Source: Carposina sasakii (Eukaryota; Arthropoda; Insecta; Lepidoptera; Carposinidae). Taken from it: 64,000 nt of DNA. The translations under genes were made by a program, and so were the position numbers. The stretch lies in the NCBI GenBank assembly GCA_014607495.2, contig CP053170.1, positions 5,952,001-6,016,000 of the forward strand. Reading direction: 5' to 3'. The notes beneath the pieces were generated by a model. It did no database searches. It saw only the letters and a program-made list of their open reading frames with translations, and was not told the origin of the DNA. Position 1 is the first letter of the stretch. The number at the start of each line of letters is the position of its first letter. This document shows positions 11,301 to 21,222 of this stretch, one piece after another.

Positions 11301-11978
11301 AGCCCCACTCAGCGGCACACTATTTTTGTATGAAAAGATATATCTGCTCCTCTTTTATTTCTTCTCCATGGATTGAAAGTACTTTTTACCTTTCTTGGTA
11401 CTGTTGGAACTGCTGGTTTTGGTGGAGAAACTTTATTTATGGGTCCGTAGAATGGCCGTCCCCTTGCAGCCAAGTGGAGGCTTGTATAAGGCAACCAGAA
11501 CCTCTCCTTGCTTCGAATTATCTCCACATAATAGCAGAGCTCTTCAGTTAATCTGAGACTGCCATCTTCATTTACTGATATTCCTAAGACTGGAATTGAA
11601 TTGAGTCTTTAACATAATGGATGTGGTTCTTGTGGAACTAAATTTAAAATGTATGAAAGCGTTAAATTACTTAAAGATACTAGCGTCATCATATAGCGCC
11701 GCCACTACTTTCTTTCAATGTCGATCTCCTTGATAAATGGTCTGCCTGCAATGACCATGAGCATGTAGCCGGCATAATAACCTAACCTTAACAGAATTAT
11801 TGTAAATCTTGACGATTAATATTACCTGATTTTTAGCATAGGTAATAAAAACAAAAGCAAAACCTTTGTCATCGTGAAACAAGCCTTTCTCGTCCTTTAC
11901 AACTTGAATTTTTGCATAAACTTTCTTGCTAATTCTAGCAAGGGCTATGTCGCCAAGTTTCCAATGATATATGCTCAT
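5248..11978 (-). CDS. NSD/Mes-4-family histone lysine methyltransferase, N-terminal part (8 exons, 3' end not seen)
   Basis: This spliced gene has proposed coding exons (plus coordinates, transcription order) 11826-11978, 11709-11745, 11390-11589, 10213-10587, 9667-9814, 8801-8945, 7718-7851 and 5248-5392. Phases at all seven junctions agree (0,1,0,0,1,2,1), giving at least 445 residues. Domains in order are a PWWP-like start (WKLGDIALARI, residues 6-50), a region without recognised domain, a PHD finger (about residues 272-346) and a PWWP domain (VVWHKLG, then SWWPAR, about 354-420). PHD directly followed by PWWP is the order preceding AWS-SET in the NSD family, which methylates H3K36 on nucleosomes. 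No SET exon was found between 5247 and the left edge, so it probably lies outside or the gene is truncated. The start at 11978 is the ATG just before the PWWP-like block; an in-frame upstream ATG at 12119 is possible. The second exon is the weakest call. Introns hold several MITEs. Confidence 0.8.
5575..5861. repeat. Repeat shared with 8089-8370
   Basis: About 285 bp, beginning CTGTTTCACGCGCCGGCC and ending GCTGCCAGTG, is highly similar to 8089-8370 in the same orientation. The right end resembles the inverted-repeat end GGCGGCTC of the element at 7890-8370; this copy lacks the left end. Confidence 0.75.
6176..6392 (+). repeat. Repeat family C (SINE-like)
   Basis: Same structure as at 2761: CTTTTCCCGGGCATACTGTA to GATAAAGGCGTGATTATATG. 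It lies in intron 7 of the NSD-like gene. Confidence 0.75.
6395..6660 (-). repeat. Repeat family G fragment
   Basis: It contains the complement of CCGACCCCAAATAAATGGGA, which recurs near 26100-26200 and 46910-47030 together with GAGCAATGAGGTGACGGAT-type sequence. The open frames here (6376-6655) come from this repeat and are not genes. Confidence 0.6.
6683..6946. mobile_element. MITE family B, copy 1 (full-length foldback)
   Basis: TACAGGGTGTAACAAAAGGG at the left and its inverted counterpart TGTTACACCCTGTA at the right, with inverted similarity continuing through most of the 264 bp (CGAAATCACATGTTTAT...ATAAACATGTGATTTCG). TA flanks suggest Tc1/mariner-type mobilisation. It is inside intron 7 of the NSD-like gene. 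Confidence 0.85.
7520..7705. mobile_element. hAT-type MITE, copy 2, at a splice donor
   Basis: A 186-bp element, inverted relative to 5036-5221 and very similar along its whole length. Target duplication is GTGTAGGC (7512-7519) / GTGTAGAC (7706-7713), 7 of 8 identical. In gene orientation it begins at intron position +13 and the duplication covers +5 to +12 of the exon 7 donor. Confidence 0.9.
7718..7851 (-). CDS. NSD-like exon 7: PWWP domain core
   Basis: It encodes YDDVVWHKLG, then SWWPARVL and NQWPLRYY, ending one base into a glycine codon at donor gtaagt. The order VVWxKLGxxxWWPAR then a PLR(Y/F)(Y/F)G strand is a typical PWWP, a nucleosome/H3K36me reader. The junctions to exon 6 (GG|G) and exon 8 (G|GC) restore glycine codons at the expected places. 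A hAT MITE starts at intron position +13. Confidence 0.85.
7890..8370. mobile_element. DNA element with GGCGGCTC terminal repeats
   Basis: Ends CAGAGGCGGCTC and GAGCCGCCAGTG are short inverted repeats; flanks TATAAGAG / TATAATGT share 5 of 8 bases, so the target duplication is uncertain. The right 280 bp are shared with 5575-5861. It lies in intron 6 of the NSD-like gene. Confidence 0.6.
8560..8736 (+). repeat. SINE-like repeat with ATGTATGT tail
   Basis: It contains AGTGGGTGCGTAAATTGCAC, a TAACCTTTCAGGGGGCTAATG block and a TATATGTATGTATTTATT tail, a structure analogous to family C but with a different body. It lies in intron 6 of the NSD-like gene. Confidence 0.45.
8801..8945 (-). CDS. NSD-like exon 6: end of PHD finger
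   Basis: It begins in phase 1 after acceptor tcaattccag and ends at gtaagt. It encodes a lysine-rich spacer (KNPPLKPQKRETLVKKIL) followed by LCPSCMWGPRVG; the CPSC supplies the last ligand pair of the PHD finger. The spacer of roughly 47 residues between ligand six and seven is longer than usual for a PHD finger. Confidence 0.8.
9667..9814 (-). CDS. NSD-like exon 5: first part of PHD finger
   Basis: It follows a good acceptor (catcttgcag) and ends at gtaagt. It encodes W-CIVC-GKTDRLRV-CPAC-PSSFHLAC, supplying the first six ligands of a C4HC3 PHD finger (residues about 272, 275, 284, 287, 292, 295). CPxSFHxxC is the form found in the NSD PHD that precedes PWWP2. A truncated MITE ends only 37 nt upstream of the acceptor. 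Confidence 0.82.
9852..10151 (-). mobile_element. MITE family A, copy 2 (truncated) in NSD-like intron 4
   Basis: It lacks the TTTTTGGTCG end and begins at ACCTGGGAAGTGTCTGG; the other end GGGTGGCAACGAAAAAACACC is present. The broken end sits 37 nt upstream of the PHD exon acceptor, so the branch-point region may be partly MITE-derived. Confidence 0.8.
10213..10587 (-). CDS. NSD-like exon 4 (125 codons)
   Basis: A clean exon with acceptor tgttgtag and donor gtaagaga, in phase 0 at both ends. The product is charged and mostly helical-looking: it includes FKAFVRRGKENIFDEYFSLL and FVTEKEVENFLHQCWRYN. I do not recognise a named domain. It lies between the PWWP-like start and the PHD finger, where NSD proteins have poorly conserved sequence. 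A hAT MITE ends 123 nt before it in transcription order. Confidence 0.72.
10710..10904. mobile_element. hAT-type MITE (second subfamily)
   Basis: A 195-bp element with ends CAGCGATTCCCGAAAGG and TTGGGAACCCCTG and a perfect 8-bp target duplication GCCTAGAC (10702-10709 and 10905-10912). It is in intron 3 of the NSD-like gene. Confidence 0.92.
11390..11589 (-). CDS. NSD-like exon 3
   Basis: The open frame reads NEDGSLRLTEELCYYVEI, then FWLPYTSLHLAARGRPFYG and a proline-lysine stretch ending VPRK at a gtaaaa donor. The acceptor could be at 11589, 11584 or 11574; all three keep the same phase. It probably encodes the end of the N-terminal PWWP-like module and a linker. Confidence 0.6.
11709..11745 (-). 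CDS. NSD-like exon 2 (tentative 37-nt exon)
   Basis: A small exon is proposed because the phase of exon 1 (0) does not fit exon 3 (needs one base). An acceptor (cattgcag) is followed by 12 open codons (ADHLSRRSTLKE plus one base), then a weak donor gtagtg. It repairs the frame exactly, but the donor is poor. Confidence 0.35.
11826..11978 (-). CDS. NSD-like exon 1: PWWP-like start
   Basis: It encodes 51 residues beginning MSIYHWKLGDIALARISKKV and containing DDKGFAFVFITYAKNQ, ending at a GT donor (gtaatatt). The LGD-xx-xAR pattern matches the first beta strands of the N-terminal PWWP of NSD proteins, although the PWWP tetrapeptide is replaced by VYAK. This is a degenerate domain or an assignment by position only. 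The open frame continues upstream to 12119, so the start is uncertain. Confidence 0.6.
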
Positions 11979-12119
11979 TGTTCTTTGGACGAAAATATCA
12001 CGCACAGCACAGTAATAAATGTGAAATAAATCCACAATAGTTAAATAATAAAGTATTCTAAAATTTTGATTGCACTTCGATAAAAAAAATATATTTTTGC
12101 CTGTATTTTTAGCTGCCAC

Positions 12120-13020
12120 CTAGTATCAAGTAGACGAACTAATTAAGTACAACAACGTTTACTTTTCAAGAGGTTCGATCACGATTTGATGGTTGTGTTA
12201 TGGATGTAATGATAAAAAAGCTATTGCCCACAAGATGTCGCTACATGTCGCTATAACTATTTTATTTTGTAAAAAAAACCTGTAGCATTCATAAAATATG
12301 GTTAACGTCGCCGTCACTTGGTTATACTTTGATAGGATAGAGGCAGTGACGAGATTATCTAAGGATAGAGGTATCAAATATAAATATTTCCGTAATTATT
12401 TATTTAATTATTGATTAAATAATAGGTATATAGACATAAAAGAAACAAATAGGTAAGTAGTAGGTATTTTAAACTAAAACTGAACAATTGTACTTTTAAA
12501 ACTCCGGTGCTTTGACATAGATAGGTCATCATTCATGAAGTAGTAGTGAAGTATCTATATCTACTTTCCATTGATTGTTACTATGTAGGTACAGTAGGTA
12601 CCTAAGTAAGTACCTACTATATATTCTGTGCCTAGTAAGTAAAGTTCCTACTTACCTCATAATACTTATTATTAGATATTAAACAAAAGATAATAACTAC
12701 TCACCTATACGTAATATCTAAGTAGATACCTATACCTATAGGCCTCTTCTCAGAAGCAATACATTGCCAAAACATACATAAGACAGAACATAACATAAAT
12801 AATCACGAAATCAATACCTTATTGATAAAACGGTTATGACACATACCAATCTGCGTATTAAGATGACGGCTTCTGATTGGCTGATCTCAAAAGGGGCGGG
12901 GCCGGTCCAGCCCAGCATCCAATCCGTGCGCACAGTCGAAAGGGGACTTTAGATAAATAAAGGGAGAATGGGGCCCACTTGACTTGATGTTTGCGATATT
13001 TAATAGGTATGTTAGATTAT
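12120..13020. other. Probable upstream region of the NSD-like gene; otherwise intergenic
   Basis: No gene was seen. 12860-12960 is GC-richer, with a GATTGGCT and CATCCAAT pair (CCAAT-type boxes) and GGGGCGGGG; this could be regulatory but is 0.9 kb from the start codon. Much of 12370-12760 is TAGGTACC-type simple sequence. Confidence 0.35.
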
Positions 13021-13275
13021 TTTCTTCTATGCTGCTCTGGGAGTGAAAAAAAAAGTATAATAATACAGCTGCTTCTCTTCCCGGGCATACCTACTGTCAG
13101 TAGAGGGACAAGAGGGTCTTGGTGTTTTGTAGGCTGTCACTGTCACTACTGACCGAACTTGTACATTTCAATTATACCTTCAAAATTGGTCAAAAGTGGC
13201 ACCATGTGGTTCTATCGGCCCTTGGTGCTCTGCCTACCCCGTAAGGGATAAAGGCGTAATTATATGTATGTAGGT
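13021..13275 (+). repeat. Repeat family C, longer copy
   Basis: It extends further 5' than most copies (TATGCTGCTC-GGGAGTG then a run of A), matching the reverse-orientation copy at 47212-47470, so the full element is about 255 bp. Confidence 0.75.
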
Positions 13276-14038
13276 ATATGTTAGATTAATGATAGGTATG
13301 TAAGTAGGTATCTACCTACTCACTCGTATCTTACCTAGCACAGATAAGATTGGGTAGATTAAGACACTAGGTTACTAGGAATAATATTAAAGCGTTTTCC
13401 ATAAGTAAAAAAATAAATATCAGAATAAGAACAGATTTATTATCACTGTGTGTAGGTACACAAAAAATAAGATACATAGGTACAGAATAGATGTCTTCGG
13501 TGCTGTTGACAATATTCGCCTTAGGTAAATAAGAAGAGCTTAATAAAGGATATGAACTTAAAAGTCCTCAAACAAAATACGCTCCCTAAATTAATGAGGA
13601 GTCACAAAAAAGTTTGAAAAAAGTGTTTTCTGTTTGACGGATGTCCTGCTTAGGTACCTATAGCTCGTGCCATCACAAAAAATTACGGTAGGCTCCATTG
13701 AACTGATTTAAATGAGAAAGGATTAAAAAAGTTAAGTAAATCGACCGAATCGAATGATTCTAATCCTAGTGGAAGACCCTGGAGATGAAGGGACGAGCTC
13801 ATCCGTAGGTACCTATTGCACGTTCTCTTTGGCAATTTAGGTACCTACCTATATGTGACATTGATCACCCATTGAAACTCCACCTATGGAAGCGGCATAG
13901 GTTGGTATGTAGTTTTCTAAACAAAATTTTGGCAATAGGTACACACGTAGACTACATGCCACTTCCATTAGTGCGGATATCTACTTGTAGAGTATTTAAT
14001 AGGTGATCATCACTACGAACTGTCAAAAAATATTCAAC

Positions 14039-14155
14039 GCAATAGCCCTGCTAGACAAAGTTCCAGCCAGAGTGGGCCATTACAGCGGCGACAAGTGTTG
14101 CGTGGGCTCGAATCGGGAGGTCTTTGCCCAGCAGTGGGACATGAAACATGTTTAT
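14039..14155 (+). repeat. RTE-type LINE 3' tail fragment
   Basis: TCCAGCCAGAGTGGGCCATT and GTCTTTGCCCAGCAGTGGGA resemble the end of lepidopteran RTE elements; a related fragment is at 57610-57735. Confidence 0.5.
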
Positions 14156-15173
14156 GATAAATTAACTAACAGCAATATGTAACGCAGAAGTGACTGCATC
14201 ATGCTATTCATCCCAATTTCCTTTAAGATTGCGTTCGAGCTTTTTATTTCGAATCGTGCTGGTCGTGTAGGTATGTTACGTAAGCCAAGGTGGTAGCGAT
14301 ATAATTAAAAATTGGCAAGTTTTTGCAAATGAAGCTTGCCCGCGGCCGCGCCCGGTGGCTAAGTGAAAGCCAGTGGGTTCGACATCTGCCGGTGACACTT
14401 TCACTATAACACAGACACAAGGTGCGGAATATATTAGTCAACCAACCATATTGTTAATTTACAAATTATGTAGTTCCGTATTGCATAATGGGATTTTTTA
14501 TACATACCTACTTACTCGTAGGTAGGTAGGTAGTACAGTTTGTACCTAGGTAGTTGATGAGGATCTGAGTTTACCTACCATATTTTGCCTGGCAGCTTAG
14601 AATAAAAAAAAATTAATGCACCTATACTGTGGAGACCATAGACATCTTTTCTCTATGGTGGAGACGCATGGCGGCAAAAGCGATGTTTTTCAAAATACTT
14701 ACCTACTAAGGAATAGGGTAGTTGACTATTTTTCAAATGTGAAATTAATTGAAAATTACAACATCATATGTCCACCTGCATCATTTACAGCAACTTTTGT
14801 TTTGTTACCATATTTATAAACGCAACATTTAATATACCTACCTAGCTGTAGAACAAAAGTTCTTTTACGCGCATACAAGTTAAGTTACTGAAAGAGTGAC
14901 GTCATAATCGTGGTAGCCGTTTGTATGGAGCGTTTTTTGGCAAGTTGTGATTTTGAAATTGTTATATCCCGGAAAGTTTTCACGCTAGCGATGTTTTTCT
15001 TTCGCAAATGTTTCTTTTATTTTATGATCTTTCGATATAAATACAAATAAAAAAAAACTGTAAACGACCCTATTATCAGAAGTAAATTCTAAAATCGTTT
15101 GGGTACTGTAGTTTGATTCACGGTGATGCCATGGGAAATTAGAGCATGTTACAGGTAAGTTACCTACCTACCT
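14156..15173. other. Intergenic, no gene seen
   Basis: Short open frames at 14244-14441 and 14616-14819 have no motif or splice support. A degenerate tRNA-like patch (GGTGGCTAAGTG...GGGTTCGACATC) lies near 14355. Confidence 0.4.
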
Positions 15174-15551
15174 ATACAGTGTTTTTTCGTTGCCACCCTT
15201 AACGAAGGGTACGTACTCTATACATCAAATAAAGTAAGTTTATACCCAAAAAATGCTGGGAAATGATGTAAATTTTTTGGATTTTTTAAAATTACTTGAT
15301 CGGGCGAAATTTATAGTGTCCAGTGTTTATGCTAATTTTTTCATAGATAGATTATTTTTTCTCGTGAAAAAATCTTACTACACGCGTCAATGTGCATTTA
15401 TGCAGAAAAACGCAGACTATTTACTCAACTTTGACCCTCATATTTTGGAAACCAGACACTTCCCAGGTATGCTTCCATGGAGAAAAATGATCGTGATGAT
15501 GAGGAGATTCCGTAGTTTTCGGGAATGTTGACGACCAAAAATCATCCTGTA
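15174..15551 (+). mobile_element. MITE family A, copy 3
   Basis: A nearly complete element from TACAGTGTTTTTTCGTTGCC to ACCAAAAATCATCCTGTA. The open frame 15253-15531 is within it and unlikely to be coding. Confidence 0.85.
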
Positions 15552-16613
15552 TGTATGTAATTTGCAGAATAGAAGGATACTTAATTAAAACATCCTATTA
15601 AAGTATTTTTCTTAGAAAGTAGAATTAAATGCCCTACAATGACTCTTATTCGATAGAGACAATTGTGTTTTTACTATCTGGAGTTTTTACCGTCCGTAGC
15701 TCGTGCCGGCCCTACCTAGCTCCTTCCGGTACTGGTGAGTACAAAAGTCTTATACTCGTATGTAGGTACTTTAAAATTATTATAAAAATTCTTGCTATAC
15801 CTATGAACATGGAGGGCGTTACCCTCGGCTACATACGAGTATAGCATTTGACATGACATTTGATAGTAATAGTATGAATGAATTTCCTGTATATGACTAG
15901 TATACGAAATACCTACTAGGTATATATAAGGAAGTTTATCTCTGCCTTGCCTATATTATACTATCTATCGTCACGGATAGGCCCATTAACGAAAACTAAA
16001 GTTCCTATAGGATCTAACTTAGGTATGGTGTTTAATAAATATTTTTTCAACAGTTTCTTTGGTTGATTGATAACACTATTTCAGCAGATTAACTACCTAA
16101 TTATTATTTCACGTCACGTACTTACTTAATATATTAATACGCTTAAAATTTCTAATAATTATAAATATAATATAATTACTAAACATAAACATAGTATATT
16201 ATTAAGTACCTATACTTAAACCATAAATATTTAACCATTTTATGGAGTTTTCAATATCTTTATTTCTGAAACTATGCTAGCTACATAGTAGGTATATTAA
16301 AGTTATTATTACATTATGACTAACTTAATATCCAAAAATATAAATAAACGTTTTGTACCCGTTTGTACTCTCTTTGTCAGCATCTGTTGTATTTTTTCCG
16401 AGCGTTCCGTTAATTCTGGTCAAGTTTTTTGTCGTTACTTTGTATCATTCATTATTATCGAACAGGTAGTCAGACAGATGAACTTTTACCTTTCTACAAA
16501 GAAAAAACTCTATTAACCCAAATGAAACGAGGTTTCTGTACTTGAATGGTTTTTAACCGTCGATATTTGTTTAACTTTACTTTTATTACCTCACTACTTG
16601 CTCAAATCTTACT
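15552..16613. other. Intergenic, AT-rich, no gene seen
   Basis: It contains only short open frames (15629-15844, 16316-16516) and many TATTAAGTACC-type runs. Confidence 0.4.
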
Positions 16614-16881
16614 TCTTACTAATAAGTATTATAAACGCGAAAGTTTGTGAGTATGGATGGATGAATGGATGGATAGATGGATGGGTGTTTGTTACCTACT
16701 CTTTCACGTAAAACGACTGAAGCGATTTTAATAAAATTTGGTATGGAGTTAGCTGACAACCTGGATGGCTGGATTAACACATAGGCTACTTTTTATCCCG
16801 GCAAAATATTTTTATCCCGGATAATTTCGACATTTTGTTTTTTCTGCAGTCTACGCGGCCGAAGTCGCGGACCTCCACTAG
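16614..16881 (+). mobile_element. Non-autonomous Helitron-like element
   Basis: It starts TCTTACTAATA, has a GGATGGATGGAT-type run and ends in CGGACCTCCACTAG followed by T. The TC start, CTAG end before T, and GC-rich hairpin just upstream of the end fit Helitron termini (Lep1-like elements known from Lepidoptera). Confidence 0.65.
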
Positions 16882-17029
16882 TAAGGTATATATTTTTAAC
16901 CTACTTCAAAAAAGAAGGAGTGCCTTAGCTTGTTTATGTGCTCATGGATATCTTCGACGTTCATGAACCGATTTTGTTGCGTTCTTTACATAGGTAGGTT
17001 ATCCACTTACGATACATATTATAATACTC

Positions 17030-17150
17030 ATGGCTGCGTTCCCGAAAAGGGTAGCCCGAAGTGCAGCATCACGAAAGAAATTCTACAGCCACGTTTAGCA
17101 TAAAGTTCAGTGACACTTGCTGCTAGCTCACCGACAGGTAAACACAGATG
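17030..17150 (+). repeat. Repeat family H fragment
   Basis: It shares GCAGCATCACGAAAG...CAGCCACGTTTAGC with repeats at 44345-44535, 48745-48905 and 60950-61165. Confidence 0.5.
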
Positions 17151-17159
17151 AATAAAATG

Positions 17160-17647
17160 TACAGAATGATTTTTGGTCGGTTGTCACGTTCGTTAAGGGT
17201 GGCAACGTCGTAACGGAATCTCCTGCATCTTTTTAAAATATACGCACCGGATATCGATGCGGTTTTTTTAAATACCTATAGATAGAGTGATTCAAGAGGA
17301 AGGTTTTCCTCATCATTACGATCATTTTTCTCCATGGAAGCATACCTGGGAAGTGTCTGGTTCCCAAGATGTTAGGGTCCAAAGTTGAATAAATAGACTC
17401 CGTTTTTCTGCATAAATGCACATAGGTAGATAGACGCGCGTAGCAAGATTTTTTTAACAAGAAATAATTAATATCTGTCTATGATAAAACTAGCATAAAC
17501 ACTGGACACAATAAATTTCGCCCAGAAATTCAAAAAAATAAAATTTTAAAAAAATTATACATCTTTTCCCAGCATTTTTTGGCGTAAACTTTATTTGATG
17601 TATAGAGTACGTACCCTTCGTTAAGGGTGGCAACGAAAAAACACCCT
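17160..17647 (-). mobile_element. MITE family A, copy 4, with Helitron segment inside
   Basis: A complete-looking element, but between GGAATCTCCT and CCTCATCATTACG it has ~82 extra bases (17226-17307) that match 19018-19096, part of a Helitron-like element. Confidence 0.8.
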
Positions 17648-17694
17648 ACCTACTTTATTTACCTACTTTACTACATATCGTAACATAGTTAGTA

Positions 17695-18995
17695 TTCATC
17701 ATTTACAGCCCTGAGTCCACTGTTGGAATAGGCCTCCCCCAACAACCTCCACTCCGACCGGTCGGAAGCAGCCTGCATCCAACCGACGCCCGCAACCTTG
17801 GCCAGGTCATCCGTCCACCTCGCGGGTGGCACGCTGCGCTTGCCGATATAACTCTTGAACTTTCCGACTCCACATCAGTTCTTCGAGCTATGTGCCCTGA
17901 TTGCCACTTCAGCTTGCTGGACCGTTCAATGTCGGTGATCCCTGTACGTCTGCGGATCTCCTCATTTCTGATTCGATCACGCGCCCAGCATAGCTCTCTC
18001 CATCGCTCGCTGTGCGATCCTGAGCTTTCTTATCATAGTTAGAGACCACGTCTCGGCACCGTAGGTCATCATCGGCAGCACGCATGAACACCTTCGTCTT
18101 TAAGGACTGGGGTATCTTGGACACAAATAAGCTTCGTAGTTTCCCGAAAAGCCGAATTCGCCGAGTTACCTCCTTCTCAAAGTTACTTACCTAGTTTGAC
18201 CGTCTGTCCCAGGTAAACGTACTCGTCAACAACTTCAAGCATCGAGCTCCCAACCAGTACAGGAGTGGGCCCATGGACGTTCGCATGATCTTCGTCTTGT
18301 CCATGTTCATCTTCAGGCCCACCTGTTGGGAGACTCGATTGAGGTCGAGCATTGTGCTTAGATCCTTCAGCGATTCTGCCATGACCACGATGTCGTCTGC
18401 GAACGAAGGTGAGTGATGTATTCGCCATTGATTTGATGCCAAGTTCTTTCCATTCGAGAAGCTTAAAGGCGTCTTCCACTGCATTGGTGAAGAGCTTCGG
18501 AGAAATAACATCTCCTTGTCACTCCCCTCTGCAAAGAAATCGGCTCAGTGCTCCGCTCCTGTACTCGTACCGACTTGGCATTGCTGTATAAACACTTCAG
18601 CACTTCGATATATCGATGGTCAATATGGCACCGCTGGAGAGACCGCAACACTGCCCATGTCTCGATCGAATCAAAGGCCTTCTCATAGCGAACGCTAGGC
18701 ATAGTGGCCGATTATACTCTTCTGTTTTTTGTATAACCGTAGCTGGATATGATCTATGGTACTAAACCCTTTTCGGAAACCGGCTTGTTCGGGAGGCTGG
18801 AAGTCATACCTATTCTACCCTTGAAAACAACTAGACATCAGAAGCGAGATGGGTCTATAGTTCTTCAGCAAGGCTTTATCGCCTTTTTTAAAGAACAGCA
18901 CCACCACATCCATGCTTCCGGCGTTACCCCTTCGAGCAGGAGAATTGAAGAGCCTTTGGAGTATTAGTATATATAAAACAAAGTCGCTGTCTGTC
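17695..18995 (-). pseudogene. RTE-clade LINE reverse transcriptase, 5'-truncated pseudogene
   Basis: On the minus strand, broken frames together give reverse-transcriptase motifs in order: FKKGDKALLKNYRPISLL near 18870, YEKAFDSIETWAVLRSLQRC near 18660, an ISLQRGV block near 18540, FADDIVVMAESL near 18390 and VVDEYVYLGQTVKLG near 18200, followed by a C-terminal stretch with SKIPQSLKTKVF near 18110. This matches the RTE family abundant in Lepidoptera, which copies itself by target-primed reverse transcription. Several frameshifts and stops interrupt it and the endonuclease part is missing, so it is inactive. The 3' end near 17700 keeps the typical short tail region. Confidence 0.9.
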
Positions 18996-19146
18996 CCCAT
19001 GTAAGTATGCTTAGATCTTTTTTAAAATATACGCAACGGATTTCGATGCGGTTTTTTTAAATACTTATAGATAGAGTGATTCAAGAGGAAGGTTTATATG
19101 TATAGCATCAGCATCGCACCCGTGTGAAGTTGGTGCGGGTCGCTAG
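18967..19146 (+). mobile_element. Short Helitron-like element
   Basis: It contains CAACGGATTTCGATGCGG and ends CACCCGTGTGAAG...GGTGCGGGTCGCTAG before T: a hairpin then CTAG|T, as for Helitron 3' ends. Confidence 0.6.
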
Positions 19147-19149
19147 TTA

Positions 19150-20077
19150 TCTATAAACAGCTAAGAGTTACCATAAAATGCCACACACACAGCATAAGGT
19201 CAGCTCAGCGTCGCGTGCGCAGTGTTACCTATACGAGTATCTATTGAGACACGAGACGAGATGGCATGACTCATGCTTTGTACGATGATCTCGATCTGGA
19301 TGGCCAAGTCGCAAGAGAGAGCGATATGGTTTTTGCTTTAGACAGTGAGTAAATGCATAACTGTGTGTCCTAGTGGACCTAAAAATCTAAGTACTTATTC
19401 TTTCCCAAAATATTATCCAATAACAATAAAAACAAATTGAAACATTTTTTGCTGGGCGAACAATATGGACTGTTTTCTTCGACTGTAATTGACAGTAAAA
19501 AGTGGTTTCGATTGGTTATTTTTTGCCGGTTTGGTAAATTATGGTGAACTACGACTATCATTTTCCCACAGGGTGTGTTTGTGTCTAATAATTCCATGCC
19601 CAATTCATTTTGTGTGGCACATGAAATGTAATATGTAACCCATAGCTCATCAAACTGTCAATGTTCCTACCTACTTCCGTAATTTTCTTCTGATTTGAGA
19701 TTTTATCAATATAAAGTTACACGCTGTCGCCTCTGCTGTACGCCTCATTCTGTAGTAATGTCTACAGCCTCTGCTACCTGCGCCTGCGCCGCGTACAGAC
19801 AGACGGGAGATGCGCGCCGCAGCTGACCTCTGTGAACAGCGCGCAAATGATCTTGATACTTAATTAATTAATGTCTCGTTAATAAACAAATAGGTAAATA
19901 ATACCAATTTACTTTAGGTACATAGATGGTATGCATGGTTTAATGTACTCGTAATAGTACCTAAATAAAATTTAGGCCGTAAATAAATATGTATGTAGTG
20001 CGTGAACTTTGAATTGATAATATTGGTTACTATATTTTTTATTATTTAATAAAAATGGATAAACTTAATATTCCTAA
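19150..20077. other. Intergenic with a GC-rich patch
   Basis: 19735-19830 is GC-rich (CTGCGCCTGCGCCGCG, CGCGCCGCAGCTGACC). It could be a regulatory island; no coding frame or splice signals support a gene. Confidence 0.3.
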
Positions 20078-20423
20078 CTAGTGGACGCCCGCGACTCCGT
20101 CCGCGCGGACTACAGAAAAAACAAAATGTCGAAATTATCCGGGATAAAAACATTTTGCCGGGATAAAAAGTAGCCTATATGTTAAGTGGGACCTATCATA
20201 TATCAATATAGGTATTCCTGAAAACTGCATCAAAATCGGTTCAGCGGCTGAACTTCAGCCGTTTCTGAGATTAGCGTCCACAAACTCACAGACAAACAGA
20301 GAAAAATCCCAAAAATTATTCTTTTGGGTACTATTGCGTGGATAAAGGTCTCCTATAATATTTTTTCTCATATATCTTCTATGTACACACAGCGACCCGT
20401 TACATTTTTATTATATGTATAGA
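20078..20423 (-). mobile_element. Lep1-like non-autonomous Helitron
   Basis: Read on the minus strand it begins TCTATACATATAA and ends with a GGACGGAGTCGCGGGCGTCC hairpin followed by ACTAG and host T. A same-family copy is at 34984-35298 in the opposite orientation. Confidence 0.75.
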
Positions 20424-21221
20424 TTAGGTAGGTACTTATATTAATCTTAATAAATGGCTACTTCTTGTGCCAGACAAGATGACGCCCCGCGCCGCGCCGG
20501 CCGGTGTAAATACCGCTACAACCGCAAATTAAAATAATTATTTACCTGCCTAGCTATTTTGTTTGATTAAAAAATATTAATATTACATAACAAATCTTCC
20601 ATGTTTCACCTTTATTGTATTCACTCTGGTTAAAGTATTAAGCAGTGAGGTATTAAGATCATTGCATCCGCAGGCTGCGCACGCGCCACGGCAGATGTCC
20701 GCAGCATCTGCTTCACTCGCATGCGTCTGTCTCGCTCGCACCCGCTACAACCTGTCGCGAACAGCTGAGCGCTATCTGGACTTCTTATGGTAAATAATTC
20801 GATGGAAGGATTTCTTTGAGAGAATTGTTTACTATAAAAGGTTAAAGTATGTATGAAATATGAAAGTCCGAGAAGCCAACCAAGTGGATCTGATGATCCT
20901 TTATATGAGGATTTATCTAACATTTTAAAGAATACCTATTCTTCCATGGTTTACAGCTAAACCACCACCAGCGCTTTTGCCTTGTTGTCTTGGGGAGTCC
21001 TTACCGCAATGCCCATTAATATTTCTGATACCCTGATGTGATCGTCAAAATGTCAGGAGTATATCTAGCATAGACGAAACGGAAGACGTCTTCATTAGAG
21101 AAATATAGAGCTAAGTACCATAGGATAACGTACCTTACTTTGTTTATTTCTGAAGATTGAAATATCTCTTATTAAATTTCTTAAAACCTGATGTCTTCGC
21201 TCTCATCTTATCCATTTTCAT
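20424..21221. other. Intergenic with GC-rich patch near 20670-20770
   Basis: The patch carries CTGCGCACGCGCCACGG, CTCGCATGCGTC and GAACAGCTGAGC. A minus-strand open frame (20630-20923) spans it, with no recognisable product. Confidence 0.3.
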
Positions 21222-21222
21222 C

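Noticed and set aside
15253..15531. 92-codon frame
   Set aside because: It is inside MITE family A copy 3; the other nine copies do not keep the frame open.
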